Both the position numbers and the translations under genes were made by a program. 64,000 nt of DNA, taken from the NCBI GenBank assembly GCA_033060915.1, contig CM065398.1, positions 2,957,501 to 3,021,500 of the forward strand. The letters are read 5' to 3'. The stretch comes from Euryodendron excelsum. Lineage: Eukaryota; Streptophyta; Magnoliopsida; Ericales; Pentaphylacaceae. Of the stretch, positions 53,890 through 64,000 are shown in pieces; position 1 is the first letter of the stretch, and each line of letters starts with the position of its first letter. The notes under the pieces were generated by a model. That model saw only the letters and a list, made by a program, of their open reading frames with translations, did no database searches and was not told the DNA's origin.

Positions 53890-54912
53890 TTAGAGCAAAA
53901 GTATCCATCGAATGAGGCGGGGTTTTGCATCAGGTTTTGTGAGGAGATACTTTAGGGCTGCATAGTCGGTGTAGATGATGACCAATGATCCAATCAAGTA
54001 AGACCTAAATTTGTTTAGTGCAAAAACCACCGCAAGGAGTTCCTTCTGGATTATGGTATAGTTGATTTGAGCTTCATTGAGAATTCTAAAGGCATAATAA
54101 ATGACATATGGTTTCTTATCAACTTTTTGTCCTAGGAAAGCCCCCACAGCATAGTTGCTAGCATCACACATTAGCTCAAATAGGAGAGACCAATTGGGTG
54201 CTTAAATGATTGGGGCTGTGGTCAAAAGTCCCTTCAACTTGTCAAAAGCTTGTTAACAAGAAGATGTCCACTCAAAGGGAACATCTTGGGACAAAAGATG
54301 ACACATGGGCCTAGAGATTGCATTAAAACCCTCAATAAAATGCCGATAGAAACCGACATGCCCAAGAGATGATCTAACCTCCTTCACACACGTCTGGGCA
54401 GGCAATTTTTGAATAAGCTCAATTTTTGCTTTTTCTACTTCAAGCCCTTCGGCCGACACAATATGGCCCAAAACTATACCACTCGTAACCATAAAATGGC
54501 ATTTCTCCTAATTGAGCACAAGGTTACTTTCCTCACATCTCATCAAAACTTTTCCTAGATTACCAAGACAACCTTCATAAGTATCCCCATAGACGAAAAA
54601 ATCATCCATGAAGACTTCGATAATTTGCTCAACCATGTCGCTAAATATGCTCATCATGCATCTTTGAAATGTCGCCGGTGCAATACATAGCCAGAAGGGC
54701 ATACGTTTATAAGCATATATGCCAAAGGGACAAGTGAATGCTGTTTTGGCTTGATCCTCAAGGGCTACATCAATTTGATTGTACTTCGAATATCCATCTA
54801 AGAAACAATAGAAAGCCTTACCGGACACCCTTTCTAGGACTTGATCAAGGAAGGGTAAAGGGAAATGGTCCTTTCGGGTCACATTATTGAGGCAGCGATA
54901 ATCAATGCACAT
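53890..54912 (-). pseudogene. Athila-like reverse transcriptase and RNase H, degenerate
   Basis: RT: MCIDYRCLNNVTRKDHFPLP at the start of the open frame (54912), FLDGYSKYNQIDVALEDQAK, TAFTCPFGIYAYKRMPFWLC and the catalytic FMDDFFVYGDTYEGC (FMDD codons at 54612-54601). Thumb: GHIVSAEGLEVEKAKIELIQ and EVRSSLGHVGFYRHFIEGF. RNase [21 protein letters not shown] (catalytic Asp), [20 protein letters not shown] and [15 protein letters not shown] single stop (TGA at 54915-54913) separates this from the upstream protease frame, where a Trp codon would be expected. Further stops lie at 54507-54493, 54250 and about 54190. Confidence 0.92.
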
Positions 54913-54915
54913 ATG

Positions 54916-56318
54916 TCACCCGGTTTGCACACGGGTTGGCACTAACTCAATGTTGTCATTCCTTATCACCGTGACACCTGATTTCTGAGGCACCACTTGG
55001 GTCGAACTAACCCATTTCGAATCGGAGATGGGGTAAATGATACCTGCATCTAGCAATTTTAAAACCTCACCTTTGACCACTTCTTTCATATTGGGATTCA
55101 ATCGCCTTTGCATTTCACGAACGGATTTAGCCTCCTCCTCTAAGAAAATGCAGTGAGTGCACACGAGAGGACTAATCCCATGAAGGTCGGCGATAGTCCA
55201 TCCTAGGGCTTTTCTATGTTTCCTAAGCAATGTTATCAACCCTTCCTCTTGGCTCCCAGACAAGCTAGAGAAAATCACCATCGGGTACGACTTCCCATCC
55301 CCTAAAAATGCATACTTTAAATTGAAAGGCAAAGGCTTCCTTTCAGGAATGGGAGGCTTCTCCTCCAAAGGAATTGGTTTCTCGGCACTAGGGTGGAGGG
55401 GTTCAAAAGAAGAGGTCCATTGACCCACATGTAAACACTCCTCTCTCTCACCCTTTAAATGAGAAAATTCACTCAACGCCATGCCCTCACTATCAAGTGA
55501 AGCATGCGGTTCACCTCGCACTAATGCCCTCTCTAAGGGGTCCTTAAAAATCTCCCGCTCAAAGTGTTCTTGAACTATGCTCTCTATGATGTCTACCTCC
55601 CGGATATCCTCACATTCCCCTTTTTGTTTGGCAACCGAAAAGATGTTAAGCTCAAAGGTGGTGTTCCCAAAAGACAATTTCACTAACCCATTCCTACAAT
55701 GAATGATGGCATTGGAAGTAGCTAGGAAAGGGCGTCCCAAAATCACAGGAATTTGGTTGTGAGCTATACAACTCTCAACAGGTTGGGTGTCTAGGACAAT
55801 GAAATCGACCGGGAAGTAAAAGTTATCAACTTGAATAAGAACATCCTCGATGATACCTCTTGGAACCTTTATAGAACAATCCGCCAATTGCAAGGTAACC
55901 CGAGCAGGGCTCAACTCTCCTAGGCCAAGTTCTTTATACACTAAAAAGGGTAAAAGGTTGACACTAGACCCTAAGTCTAACAAGGCACGATCGATCTTGG
56001 TATTCCCGAAATAGTAGGACATCCGGGGTCCTTGAATTTCGGCACAGTTTTGCGTTGCAAAATCGCACTTTGATTTTCATTCATCATGATGGTTTCCTTG
56101 ACATGCAACCTTCGCTTAAAAGTGCATAAGTCCTTTAAGAACTTAGCTTGAGAAGGTATTTGCTTGATTGCGTCAAGGATAGGGATGTTGACCTTTACTT
56201 GTTTGAATACTTCATAAATTTCCACATTTAGAAGTTCATTTTTTGGTTTGGTCAACCTTTGCGGGAAGGGAGCATGTTTGACTATGTCCCTTCTCTTATC
56301 CCTCTCACTTTCACTCAA
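54916..56318 (-). pseudogene. Athila-like protease and N-terminal RT, frame mostly open
   Basis: The frame 56318-55977 is the gag-protease linker (LTKPKNELLNVEIYEVFKQV, LDAIKQIPSQAKFLKDLCTF). After a shift, frame 56022-54916 (368 codons) gives the retropepsin: IDRALLDLGSSVNLLPFLVY (active site DLGSS, normally DLGAS), VILGRPFLATSNAIIHCRNG, then a linker and the RT start, HRKALGWTIADLHGISPLVC and LKLLDAGIIYPISDSKWVS. The catalytic Asp is kept. Protease cleaves the polyprotein and RT makes cDNA. One frameshift near 56000 and the stop at 54915 break continuity. Confidence 0.9.
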
Positions 56319-56335
56319 AATCTCGATGGGATTGG

Positions 56336-58161
56336 CTAAGCTTCCCCCCCCCCCCCCCTCTCTCTCGGCTCTTTTTCCTTTTTCTCTTTTTCTTCTTGGC
56401 CAACACTCTTCCTAGAAGTCTCATCCCAAGGTGGGATAGTTTTGTCAATGGTCTTGCCACTTCTAAGGGTGGTTATGGCTTGCACTTGGTCATGACTCGT
56501 ACTAGGGTCACTCTTACCTTCGGTTATGTGCACTTGCCTAACCACTTGGTTAGGTTGAGGTTAAGCTGGGAATCTTCCCGGGACATTTTGGGTCAAAGCT
56601 TGTGTCAATGTAGACATTTGCTTTTGGATATCCTTAAGTAACCTAAAGTGTTGGTCTAGCACATTCTCTTGTTTATCAACCCTTGAACTAACCCCCCTCA
56701 TGTCATTGGCAAGTTGGTAAACATTGTCCTCTATGGGCTTCCTATGGAGGGGTTGATATGGCCTTGGTTGATTTTGGAATTGGGTCATGGGTGCTTGTTG
56801 GTTAGGTGGAGGTGGATGTTGTGGTTGGAGTGCTTATTAAGGTGGATGTTGTGGTTGGAGTGCTTGTGGGGGTGGAGGAGGTGCTTGATATGATTGAGGG
56901 TTTGGATACCCTCCTTGGTAGTTGTGTGAGTTTGAAGTCCCTTCATTGTTCCTCCACCCAAAATTGGGATGATCTCTCCATCCCGGGTTATATGTGTTTG
57001 AATAGGGGTTGCCCCATGCAAAGCCTCCTTCACGCCCGAAATGATTGGGCATGAAGAGGTGGTATGATCCGAGGTTTCACACACAAGACAACATACTTCT
57101 CTCATCTCCTCACTCTCTACCGATTGAACTCTTTTTCACCTCAAGAGCCTCTAATTTTCTTGCCAAGGTAGCCACCCTAGCATTGACATCATCAACTTCC
57201 TCGAGTTAATATCTTCCCACCCCTTGTTGGATTGAGCGACCCTCGGGATTTTGGGTTCTCGTAAGTGCCCAATCTTTAGCCTTATTTGCCAAGTTATCAA
57301 AATAATTGTATGCCTCATGGGGTTGCTTATCAAAAAACGTCCCCGCACATATAGACTCGACAAATTGCTTGTGTTGATGACATGCCAATCGGCAAAACCG
57401 TGATGGGGGTAAGAATTTAAGAGGTCTTTGAACCTCTCCCAACATTGAAAGAAAGTTTCTCCCAACAAAGGAGAAAACTGAGAAATTTGCCTTTGTATGG
57501 CCTCGGTTCAATTTTCGGGAAAAAATTTGCTCAAAAATTCCCCATGGAGAGTAGCCCAAGAGTGGATGGACGTGGGTCGCAAGGAATTAAACCAAAGCTT
57601 AGCTTTATCCTTGAAACAAAATGGGAAGAGTTTTAACAAAAATACTTCGCTTGGATATGAGTTGTCCATTGCAATTGAACAAGCATCCTCAAATTCCTTA
57701 AGAAAAATGTAGGGTTGTTCCAAATCCATCCCATGGAATTGAGGCAACATTTGCATCATTCCCGACCTAATATTTAGAGTGTTGTGATGGGGCAGGAAAA
57801 CAATGCACGATGTTGGTGCTTGCCTTGGTGGGTTTAGGTAGTCCCATAGAGTTTGTATAGGGGGGGTCGCCACGTCGCCATGGTGGCTCCCTCTCTCAAA
57901 CTCCTCATGACCTTTCGGGTTGAGTTGGACATTTGGATGCAAGGGTTGAATGTTAGGTAAGCCAGGTTCATTTTGATTTGCCATTAGAATGAAACCTAGG
58001 TCGACCACTAATGGTAAGCTAGGTGTTGGTGAAGATGTGCTTGTGCTCTCAATACTCTCAATCCTCACAAGGCGATGATGTTCATCTCTCGTGAAATATG
58101 ACATGAAGAATGAATGCACACATAAGGTTGGACCGTTTGGGTCGTTCAACACATCATACAC
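56336..58161 (-). pseudogene. Athila-like gag, degenerate
   Basis: Frame 58161-57508 begins MYDVLNDPNGPTLCVHSFFM; the more usual Athila gag start is MANQNEPGLPNIQPLHPNVQ inside it. The core follows: YIFLKEFEDACSIAM, FLLKLFPFCFKDKAKLWFNS and SWATLHGEFLSKFFPE. It continues in other frames with NFLSMLGEVQRPLKFLPPSR-like DNA, where the FFQCWERFKDLLNSYPHHGF frame (57468) is the correct one. A zinc knuckle CLVCETSDHTTSSC (CX2CX4HX4C, about 57090) is followed by repeat-rich linkers. At least four frame changes. The last part (56545-56336) ends in GERGGGGEA-like codons over the C15 run. Confidence 0.87.
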
Positions 58162-58566
58162 AATTCCCTAGGTTGGACAACGGGTTTTTCTCAATTCCAT
58201 CCCGTACCTCCAATCTCCACATACAATAAGTGTACCACCAATTTAAAACTTGAACACACTAGCCTAGCTCCACTAAATACTCCCGAAGAGGGAAAATTTC
58301 CTAACAAAAATGCAATGCACTTATACTATATCAAACAAAAGAAACTAAAGAAAAGGAAAAATAAAAAAAAAATTAATCCTAAAAATAAAACACCTTAAGA
58401 GAAATAAGAGTGTACCGGGGCCCGTAGCTCGTAGATGCTTCCCTCGGGGGTGGTGATGAAATCCACCCTTTTTGAGTGTTTTTTTTCCCTTTTGCTTGCT
58501 TTTCATTTTTTTCAATTTTCTTCCACAATCCTTAGCTTTCGTCTGGTGTAGCTTTTGCCTATGAAC
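58162..58566 (-). other. leader between primer site and gag of the Athila-like element
   Basis: About 400 bp, AT-rich in its middle (58330-58400), with no gene. The open frame that crosses from here into the LTR (58716-58345 on minus) is a chance frame. Confidence 0.6.
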
Positions 58567-58584
58567 TCCCTGGCAACGGCGCCA
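58567..58584 (-). promoter_or_regulatory. primer-binding site, tRNA-Asp type
   Basis: The minus strand reads TGGCGCCGTTGCCAGGGA; plant Athila elements commonly have TGGCGCCGTTGCCGGGGA, so 17 of 18 match. Five bases from the LTR end. Confidence 0.9.
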
Positions 58585-58589
58585 AAACT

Positions 58590-60056
58590 TGGTATGCCTC
58601 CAGATGTGCTTCACAACCGGAGTCACTCCGCAAGAATACGGAGGTCGCGCATGTAGTAAAAACCGAGGGATCCGGTGTCGTTCTCTCCTAAGGGAATCCT
58701 GCAAATATAGCAACAAAGCTCAACTAGCACAAACACTTATCTTAATGGATTGCAAATGAAAATTCTTTTCTTTTCCTAATATAAAAGAGACCGAAAATAT
58801 GTTGGTTTTGAGATGATGGTGGTTCAATACTTAATGCAATAACTTAATGACTAATGAAGGCAATAAAATCTAGTTTTATGTAATTCAGGAGAAAAGCTTG
58901 GACATGGTTGTTTCGATCCACCAATTCACAACAAGGGTTTCCAATGAGAGGTTTATAACTCAAATCAAGAATCACACCTTGGATTCTTGATTCGGAAAAT
59001 GTCGACTATAAAAATGTGGGTTTTTGTTTGATTGAGCATAAAGAGGAAATCTATGATTGGCACCCTAGAATCAAACCTTGGACATGTGCAATACCTATAC
59101 CAAACATTGATTTGAGCATAAATATTGCCAAGGGATTATGAATCTAAGTTTTTCTAATGAATCTCATGCTAAATCAAATGGAACCATAGAATTTTAAGGA
59201 TATGACTTTAAAGTTCATACAATTCATTTTCAACCCTTTGAAGATCCTTGGTGGATCTTCACAACCACATCCAAGGGATGTTTAGCTACTAGAATCCATG
59301 TCAAAGAGCATAAATGAAGACAAATCTACCATTAAACTATGTAGAATTAGTGTTTGGTTGCTAAGAAAGTGAAGGAAAATGGCAAGAAAATGAGAGAAAA
59401 TGGCTAGAAAGAGTAGAGAAACATTCACTTCATATATCTATCAAGCATTCATTTACAATGATCCAAAAGAAATAAATAACAACATTACAAAGCATTAAAG
59501 TAAATCTAACTAAAAACCTTACAAAATAACAAAAGCTCCCTTTTGGAAGTTCCTCCTCTGTCCAGATTTGCAAAAAAACTAACTCCCCTTTTGTCCCTGT
59601 ATATACAGCTTTTATACTCTGCAGAAAAATAGAGTCTGTACAAACCGATTGAACGATCACGGCGATCGAACGCCCGATCGATCGTAAAACCGACCTCTCT
59701 GAAGTTTGCATTTGTGTCGTCTGTTGAGGGAGTTTCGACGTCACTGATCGAACGACCGATAGATTAGAAAAGCGCCCTCTTTGAAGTTTGCTGCAGAAGG
59801 TCGAACAGAGATCACCGATCGATCGGTGAGCTTGGTGATCGATCGGCCGATTGAACGTTCCGTGGACCGTTCGATCGGACGATCGATCGGTCATCCTATT
59901 TTTGCCCGTTTTCCTTGGTTTAAGCTCCAATTCTTGTAAAAAGTGCACAAAAAGGGTTTTAATGCATTTTAGGAGTTGAAATACTAAATTAACACTGAAA
60001 TTTAACTAATCAACCACCAATTTAGGCCTAGAGATTACTATTTCTGAGAGTAATCA
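58590..60056 (-). repeat. 5' LTR of the Athila-like element
   Basis: 1467 bp, partner of the left LTR with high similarity. GATCGATC cluster 59644-59902, TATA box complement of 59610-59616. It has an additional GATCGGTGAGCTTGGTGATC segment near 59820 and lacks some bases elsewhere. Confidence 0.93.
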
Positions 60057-60061
60057 ATCAT

Positions 60062-60460
60062 ATGATATTTAACATGTATACCATGAAAACTTCAAATTTG
60101 CAAAGTCATAAAATCTTTTTTATTTTCTTTTTTGTTAAAAAAATAAAGAAAATCACTAAAAAAAATCATAGAACTAGGATTAAACGATAGACATGAAAAA
60201 TATCCTAGCTTATGATGAACATGGACCTTGCTTAAGAAGGTCTCCCCCTAAAGGTTTTATAAGGGTGTTCAAGGAAACTATGTCAGATTTTTTTACCAAA
60301 ATAGCCACAGTCTTAGGTTTATCAAAAATATCATAGGACTTGGGTTGTGTTTTAGGTTTAACCATGGCACTATGGTTCCATTTGTTGACCCATCTGTTTG
60401 GAACCTGCCTGGCATTAACCGTTGTCTAAGTCTACTTAATTCATCATTCAAGACTCTAGA
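60062..60460 (-). other. decayed continuation of copia gag-pol
   Basis: Minus-strand fragments after the gag stop still read like the gag C-terminus (LPGRFQTDGSTNG-like) before frames break down. No protease DSG motif. Ends at the target duplication of the nested element. Confidence 0.45.
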
Positions 60461-61408
60461 CTAATTAACAAGAATATGTATATGATTTTTCAACCTCCCA
60501 TTTGGTTCCCTAGGTTGATCATAATCATGTCTCCCAGAGGCCTTCCACAATTTGTGGCAATGTGGCCTAAGATGACCTTTGACACCACAATAATGACATA
60601 TAGGAATAAACCTAGAAGGTTTGGCCTTAATATTATGCTTCACATGTGTATATGTGGTGTTGGTTTTATGAGACACATGCTTGGTCTTCAACCTCGGACA
60701 ATAAAGTCTAATATGACCCTTGATACCATAATGGTGGCACATTGATACAAACTTAACAATATGAGCCTTAGGAGGTATAAGACACTTACCTTGAGCCTTA
60801 ACGGGCTTACTTGCAAATTTGGAGGATGAAGAAGTCTCCTTTGCATATCCTATTCCAGTCATATCAAGAGAGCTTCTTATAACGTTTCTAATTTCATCGA
60901 TCTTCTTGGAACCTGCAGTCATCTTCATGAGAGTATTATTAGATTTAGCAAAATCAGACTCATGCGTTGATACCTTCCCCTCTAGATTCTTATTAGTCTT
61001 AATAGAAGCATGCAATTTATTTTTTAACATAAAGACCTTTTCTAACAAAGTGACCCCATCAGATTTCAATTTATTAACGAGAACAATAGATTTAGCAATA
61101 TGTTGTTTTAGAGTGTCTCTTTCTTCATGCAAGCGCTTATTAGCCTCTTTTTCTTTAAGACACATTTTAAATAATTGATTATACTTTTGATGAATGTTCT
61201 TATCACTATCAGAGTCACTTTGATTTGACTCATAAGAATCACTCAAGTCATCAATATTATCATGGAAAGATGTACTTATGTGCTCATGTGCATATGGTGT
61301 GCATGCTATAACATTATGAGACTTTTCATATGCAATATCAAGGGCCTCCCATGCTTCTTTAGCAGTTCCACACAGATATGCAGACAAATTTCTCAGTTGT
61401 GACTCCAT
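60461..61408 (-). CDS. copia gag polyprotein, intact 315-codon frame
   Basis: Starts MESQLRNLSAYLCGTAKEAW at 61408, directly downstream of the 5' LTR and a leader of about 310 bp. It lacks the usual N-terminal UBN2 half, so it is probably an N-truncated or late-start gag. Residues about 80-155 form a heptad-rich coiled coil (KEKEANKRLHEERDTLKQHI). Two CCHC zinc knuckles follow: CHHYGIKGHIRLYC and CHYCGVKGHLRPHC, both CX2CX4HX4C with the first having Tyr in place of the second Cys. The arrangement of coiled coil and two or more knuckles is characteristic of SIRE/Maximus copia gag. The open frame ends at 60461; protease and beyond are missing. Whether it is expressed is unknown. Confidence 0.75.
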   Translation of the reverse strand: MESQLRNLSAYLCGTAKEAWEALDIAYEKSHNVIACTPYAHEHISTSFHDNIDDLSDSYESNQSDSDSDKNIHQKYNQLFKMCLKEKEANKRLHEERDTLKQHIAKSIVLVNKLKSDGVTLLEKVFMLKNKLHASIKTNKNLEGKVSTHESDFAKSNNTLMKMTAGSKKIDEIRNVIRSSLDMTGIGYAKETSSSSKFASKPVKAQGKCLIPPKAHIVKFVSMCHHYGIKGHIRLYCPRLKTKHVSHKTNTTYTHVKHNIKAKPSRFIPICHYCGVKGHLRPHCHKLWKASGRHDYDQPREPNGRLKNHIHILVN

Positions 61409-61717
61409 TAAAGATAAAATTGATAGCCTTACTATTCCACAAAATTATTCAATTCATTATCATTCCAATGTTCTTAAGGCTTTAGAATAATCTTATAGTC
61501 TACAATCATCCTAGGGAGACTCCAACCATGTACAACAGATAGTCAAGCATATTCATCAATTGATTTAAAAAATCATTCTCATGCAAGGCTTCCAATACTC
61601 GTAGTTTGAGCCATCAAAAATTAGAATTTCAATTGATGCACTCTCTTATATTAAATCCATGTATTCAAAATATTAGGATCACACTCAAAAAACTTTTAAA
61701 AAATTTTGAGTGAACCC

Positions 61718-61729
61718 ACTCTGATACTA
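61718..61729 (-). promoter_or_regulatory. primer-binding site, tRNA-iMet type, mutated
   Basis: The minus strand reads TAGTATCAGAGT. The usual copia site is TGGTATCAGAGC, so 10 of 12 positions match. Two bases separate it from the LTR end. Confidence 0.75.
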
Positions 61730-61731
61730 AT

Positions 61732-62803
61732 TGAAAAAACCCTAATTCTGATTATACAATGCACGGATTTACTTTAACCTTAGTGAGGGTGCGAATAACC
61801 AATTTTAATTAACAAATATTAACCTAGCAGTTATGCATATATCATAAATCTCATGCTGGCATAATAAAATCAATCACAGACAGAGACAAGAGAGTCTTGC
61901 CATGGAAACCCAATGCGGGAAAAACCACATGGACTAACTCCTTATGGTTCGAACAGCCAAGTACTATCAATAAACATTTTACACAAGTTACACTTACAAC
62001 CAAACACCGAACTGTACGAATGCCATTCAAATCACCACGAACTTGGGTTTAAGTTAACTTGCTCGACTCCTCGATTTTTTTGTTTCCCAGTAACTTGACT
62101 CTAGCACCGAATCACCACGATGCTTTACATCTCTGACACCGAATCACCATGACGATTTTTGTCAACTTCGAAATCCACTAAGAAGATCTTCTGTTCAGCT
62201 CTTCAATAGTGGAAAAATATATTTTCTCTGCAGAATATTTGGAAAGCCCGTATCCACCAATTTGTCTTTCTTAAATCTTTATGGTCCACAAACCTTATCT
62301 CTTTGATAGATATCGCTCTCTCTACGGACTCTTTTTTCTCCACTTAGCATGTCTAAATACATACCTAAATCATACAGGAAAGATTTTCTTAAGAGTCATC
62401 TCTATCCCAAACTTTTTAGTCAGCTCGGTTAAAATAAGTTTGCAGTTTGTCACGCATGGCTAGTGCCATGTTGAAATTGGCTAGTGCCAACTTCTGTTAG
62501 TGCCATTGATCTGGCCATATGTCTTGTCAACTTTTGCGAACTCTTTGGAATTTGCTTGTGAGCATGGTAAGTGCCAATCATCTTGCCATTTGTCTTGCCA
62601 TTATTTTGCAACTCACTGGAATCCATTTTATCCAACATAGCAAGTGTCATTCCAAATTTGGCTAGTGCCATTTTTGAAATTTCTCTAAGAATCAATTTCT
62701 GAGCTCTAAAAAACCTTATGTAATGAGTTCGTCGTCTTCATCACACTTAATGTGACCTAACAACATGTTTGAAATACAAATCACCATAAACAAAAACCTA
62801 ACA
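61732..62803 (-). repeat. 5' LTR of the gag-only copia element
   Basis: 1072 bp, starting TGAAAAAACCCTAATTCTGA and ending AAAAACCTAACA. A local duplication of CACCGAATCACCA (about 62105 and 62139) accounts for most of the extra length relative to the left LTR. Confidence 0.87.
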
Positions 62804-63194
62804 ATATATATACATGTAATTATTGAAATGAGCCTATAAAGTAAAATTGTAATTTTCACCTTAGGATTTCAAAACAGCATGTTGGCCAACATCGCGTTTG
62901 GTAGGGGATCCATTCTATTCTGAATTACCTACTTCGTTTGAAATTAAAGAAGTGATAGACCAAAATCCTTATCTTATTAACTATTTATAGACTCAAAACA
63001 GAAAGCATTTATTCATATGTTATCCTTTGAAGCAGATCCAAAATAACTCACAAAGGCAAATGTATTATCCCAAACCAAAGCATATAAGATATGATATGAT
63101 GAAGAAGGAAATTTTAATTAATTATGAATAAAATAATAAACAAGAAAATCTCATAAATTACGAAATTATCTTGTAAGTTACAATTTACGATGCA
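62804..63194. other. AT-rich flank right of the copia element
   Basis: No gene. Contains the perfect 14-bp palindrome ATGTTGGCCAACAT at 62879-62892 and (GA)n at 63222-63233 just beyond. Confidence 0.5.
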
Positions 63195-63650
63195 TAAATG
63201 GGTAGCTCATCTTGAGCTTCTAGAGAGAGAGAGAGTTTTTAGAAAGAGGGGCCAGAAACCTCCCTTGCTTGAATATCTCACTTGATTTTGGACAACCCTA
63301 ACTATAGAAAGCCTAGGGTCGTTTTAAGAATGTAATGCTTGAAAATAGTTTTTGAAAAAAGGTTTTGTTAAACATTTAGGTTTTGAAACCCTAATGTGAA
63401 CCTTATAGGTTTCATTTAATGTATTATTTTTCTTAGGAAACCTTAACTAAGAAATAGTTAGGATTGCCTTAGGGTTGTGAATTTTTGAAGTCATTTTTAG
63501 AAATAGTTTTCGAAAAATGTAAGTGTCTAGCAATTTGGATTGAGACAAGTTTAAAAGAGTTTTTAAAAATATTTTTGGGTTGGAGTTGGAGCTTGAAAAA
63601 GGGTCTCTGAGTTATAATCTTGAAGCCTCCTAACCTAGGTTGGGCAAACT
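63195..63650. repeat. possible diverged Tat-like LTR fragment
   Basis: The order AGGAAACC, AAGAAATAGTTAGGATTGCC TTAGGGTTGTGA and TTTTTGAAGTCATTTTTAGA recalls the conserved part of the large LTRs (for example CCTAAAGCAATCCTAGCC, CACCCTAG.ATTGTG, TTTTGAAAACA at 13640-13710). Similarity is weak and patchy; an old relative is plausible. Confidence 0.3.
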
Positions 63651-63745
63651 ATGGTCAAGGCAACCTAGTGTTAGACCAACTAGGATTAGGTTGACCTAAG
63701 GTTGGACCACCTAGGGTTTGGTAGACCTAGGGTTGGACCACTAGG
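63650..63745. repeat. minisatellite of about 24-bp units
   Basis: Four imperfect units of ACCTAGGGTTGGACCACTAG type (variants with TTAG and GTTTGG) between 63650 and 63745. Confidence 0.75.
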
Positions 63746-63755
63746 GTTTGTTTAA

Positions 63756-64000
63756 TGATTGTACTCTAAAAGTGCAATCTACATGTCTTAATTAGCTAAT
63801 TGTTAGCTTTATATTATGTTTAATTGTGTTATTTTAGTCTTAATTCATCACTAACTTAGTTTTATGCTTATTTTCAGGAATCCTAGCTAAAAAGGGTTTA
63901 ATTCGCGCTGAGACTGCTTAGGCGTTCGAAAGGTGTTCAAACAGTCCTTAAGGGCATTCGAACAGTATACAGAAGCGTTCGAACAGTACGTTGAACGATC
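63756..64000 (+). repeat. start of another Athila-like LTR, cut by window end
   Basis: Begins TGATTGTACTC with a terminal hairpin GATTGTACT..AGTGCAATC, paralleling GATTACT..AGTAATC at the start of the Athila-like LTRs (read on minus there). At 63931-64000 a series of GTTCGAA, ATTCGAACAGT, GCGTTCGAACAGT and GAACGATC begins, similar in style to the GATCGATC clusters. Plus orientation; the rest lies outside. Confidence 0.5.

Larger units (their letters stand above)
47400..60061 (-). mobile_element. Athila-like Ty3/gypsy element with extra ORF, TSD ATCAT
   Basis: Body 47405-60056, with LTRs 47405-48873 and 58590-60056. The 5-bp repeat ATCAT flanks it (47400-47404, 60057-60061). Minus orientation: primer site of tRNA-Asp type (58584-58567), gag, protease, RT, RNase H, integrase, then a separate extra ORF (51784-50741) and the 3' LTR. 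Gene order and primer site match the Athila/Tat branch, and the extra ORF after integrase matches Athila. The pol genes carry stops and frameshifts but every domain is recognisable, so the insertion is moderately young. It is nested in the copia element and is thus the younger of the two. Confidence 0.93.
44966..62803 (-). mobile_element. copia element (SIRE/Maximus-like), gag only, hosting a nested Athila-like element
   Basis: The two LTRs are 44966-45986 and 61732-62803, both TGAAAAAACC...CCTAACA on plus. Orientation is minus: a tRNA-Met-like primer site lies at 61729-61718 and a purine tract beside the left LTR (complement of 45987-45998). Without the nested element the interior is about 3.1 kb and holds only gag. 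Flanks read TTATA (left) and ATATA (right), a weak 4-of-5 target duplication. The nested element occupies 47405-60056. Confidence 0.83.

Noticed and set aside
59430..59948. 172-codon minus frame in the 5' LTR of the Athila-like element
   Set aside because: Open because of the GATCGATC-rich DNA; the left LTR breaks it. No domain.

Overview
The window is plant nuclear DNA, almost certainly from a flowering plant (probably a woody eudicot; the species cannot be read from the sequence). It is a repeat-dominated, intergenic block: nearly every recognisable coding stretch belongs to a transposable element, and most are broken by stops and frameshifts. I found no intact host gene, no rRNA or tRNA gene and no CRISPR array.

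Layout. 1-3570: a Ty1/copia element on the minus strand, cut by the window edge (RNase H, RT, integrase, protease, gag). 3952-5310: the RT/zf-RVT tail of a LINE on plus. 5311-7200: non-coding, with a duplicated minisatellite. 7200-10835: a second L1-type LINE on plus, with an RRM-bearing ORF1 and an endonuclease/RT ORF2, cut off at 10835 by the next element. 10836-35130: a very large Ty3/gypsy element of Tat/Ogre type on minus, with LTRs of about 5.3-5.6 kb, a tRNA-Arg-type primer site, a decayed gag, no pol, and a spliced-looking plant mobile domain (PMD) gene on the opposite strand next to the 3' LTR. A solo LTR of the same family (19059-24631, perfect 5-bp target duplication ACGCT) sits inside that PMD gene. 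35131-37032 is a second, truncated copy of the PMD end attached to the other side of the right LTR, so that LTR is shared by two elements. 37033-44965: AT-rich DNA with CACTA-type transposon remnants, a foldback MITE and a tandem duplication. 44966-62803: a copia element on minus with both LTRs and gag but no pol. An Athila-like gypsy element (47405-60056, target duplication ATCAT) is nested in it, carrying gag, protease, RT, RNase H, integrase and an intact 347-residue extra ORF. 62804-64000: flank, a minisatellite and the start of another Athila-like LTR.

The strongest signals are in regulation and accessory genes. The two large gypsy elements each carry an extra gene outside gag-pol. In both, the arrangement found at the LTR promoter (a cluster of GC-rich palindromes directly followed by a TATA box) occurs a second time inside the element near the extra gene: GATCGATC clusters in the Athila-like element, GGCGCC palindromes in the Tat-like one. 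This suggests that accessory genes were equipped with copied LTR promoter modules. The antisense PMD gene with a candidate branch point and splice sites, convergent to a gag that has no pol, is the best candidate for a little-described system here.

Limits: all homology calls rest on motifs read by eye. No database search, alignment or splice prediction was run.
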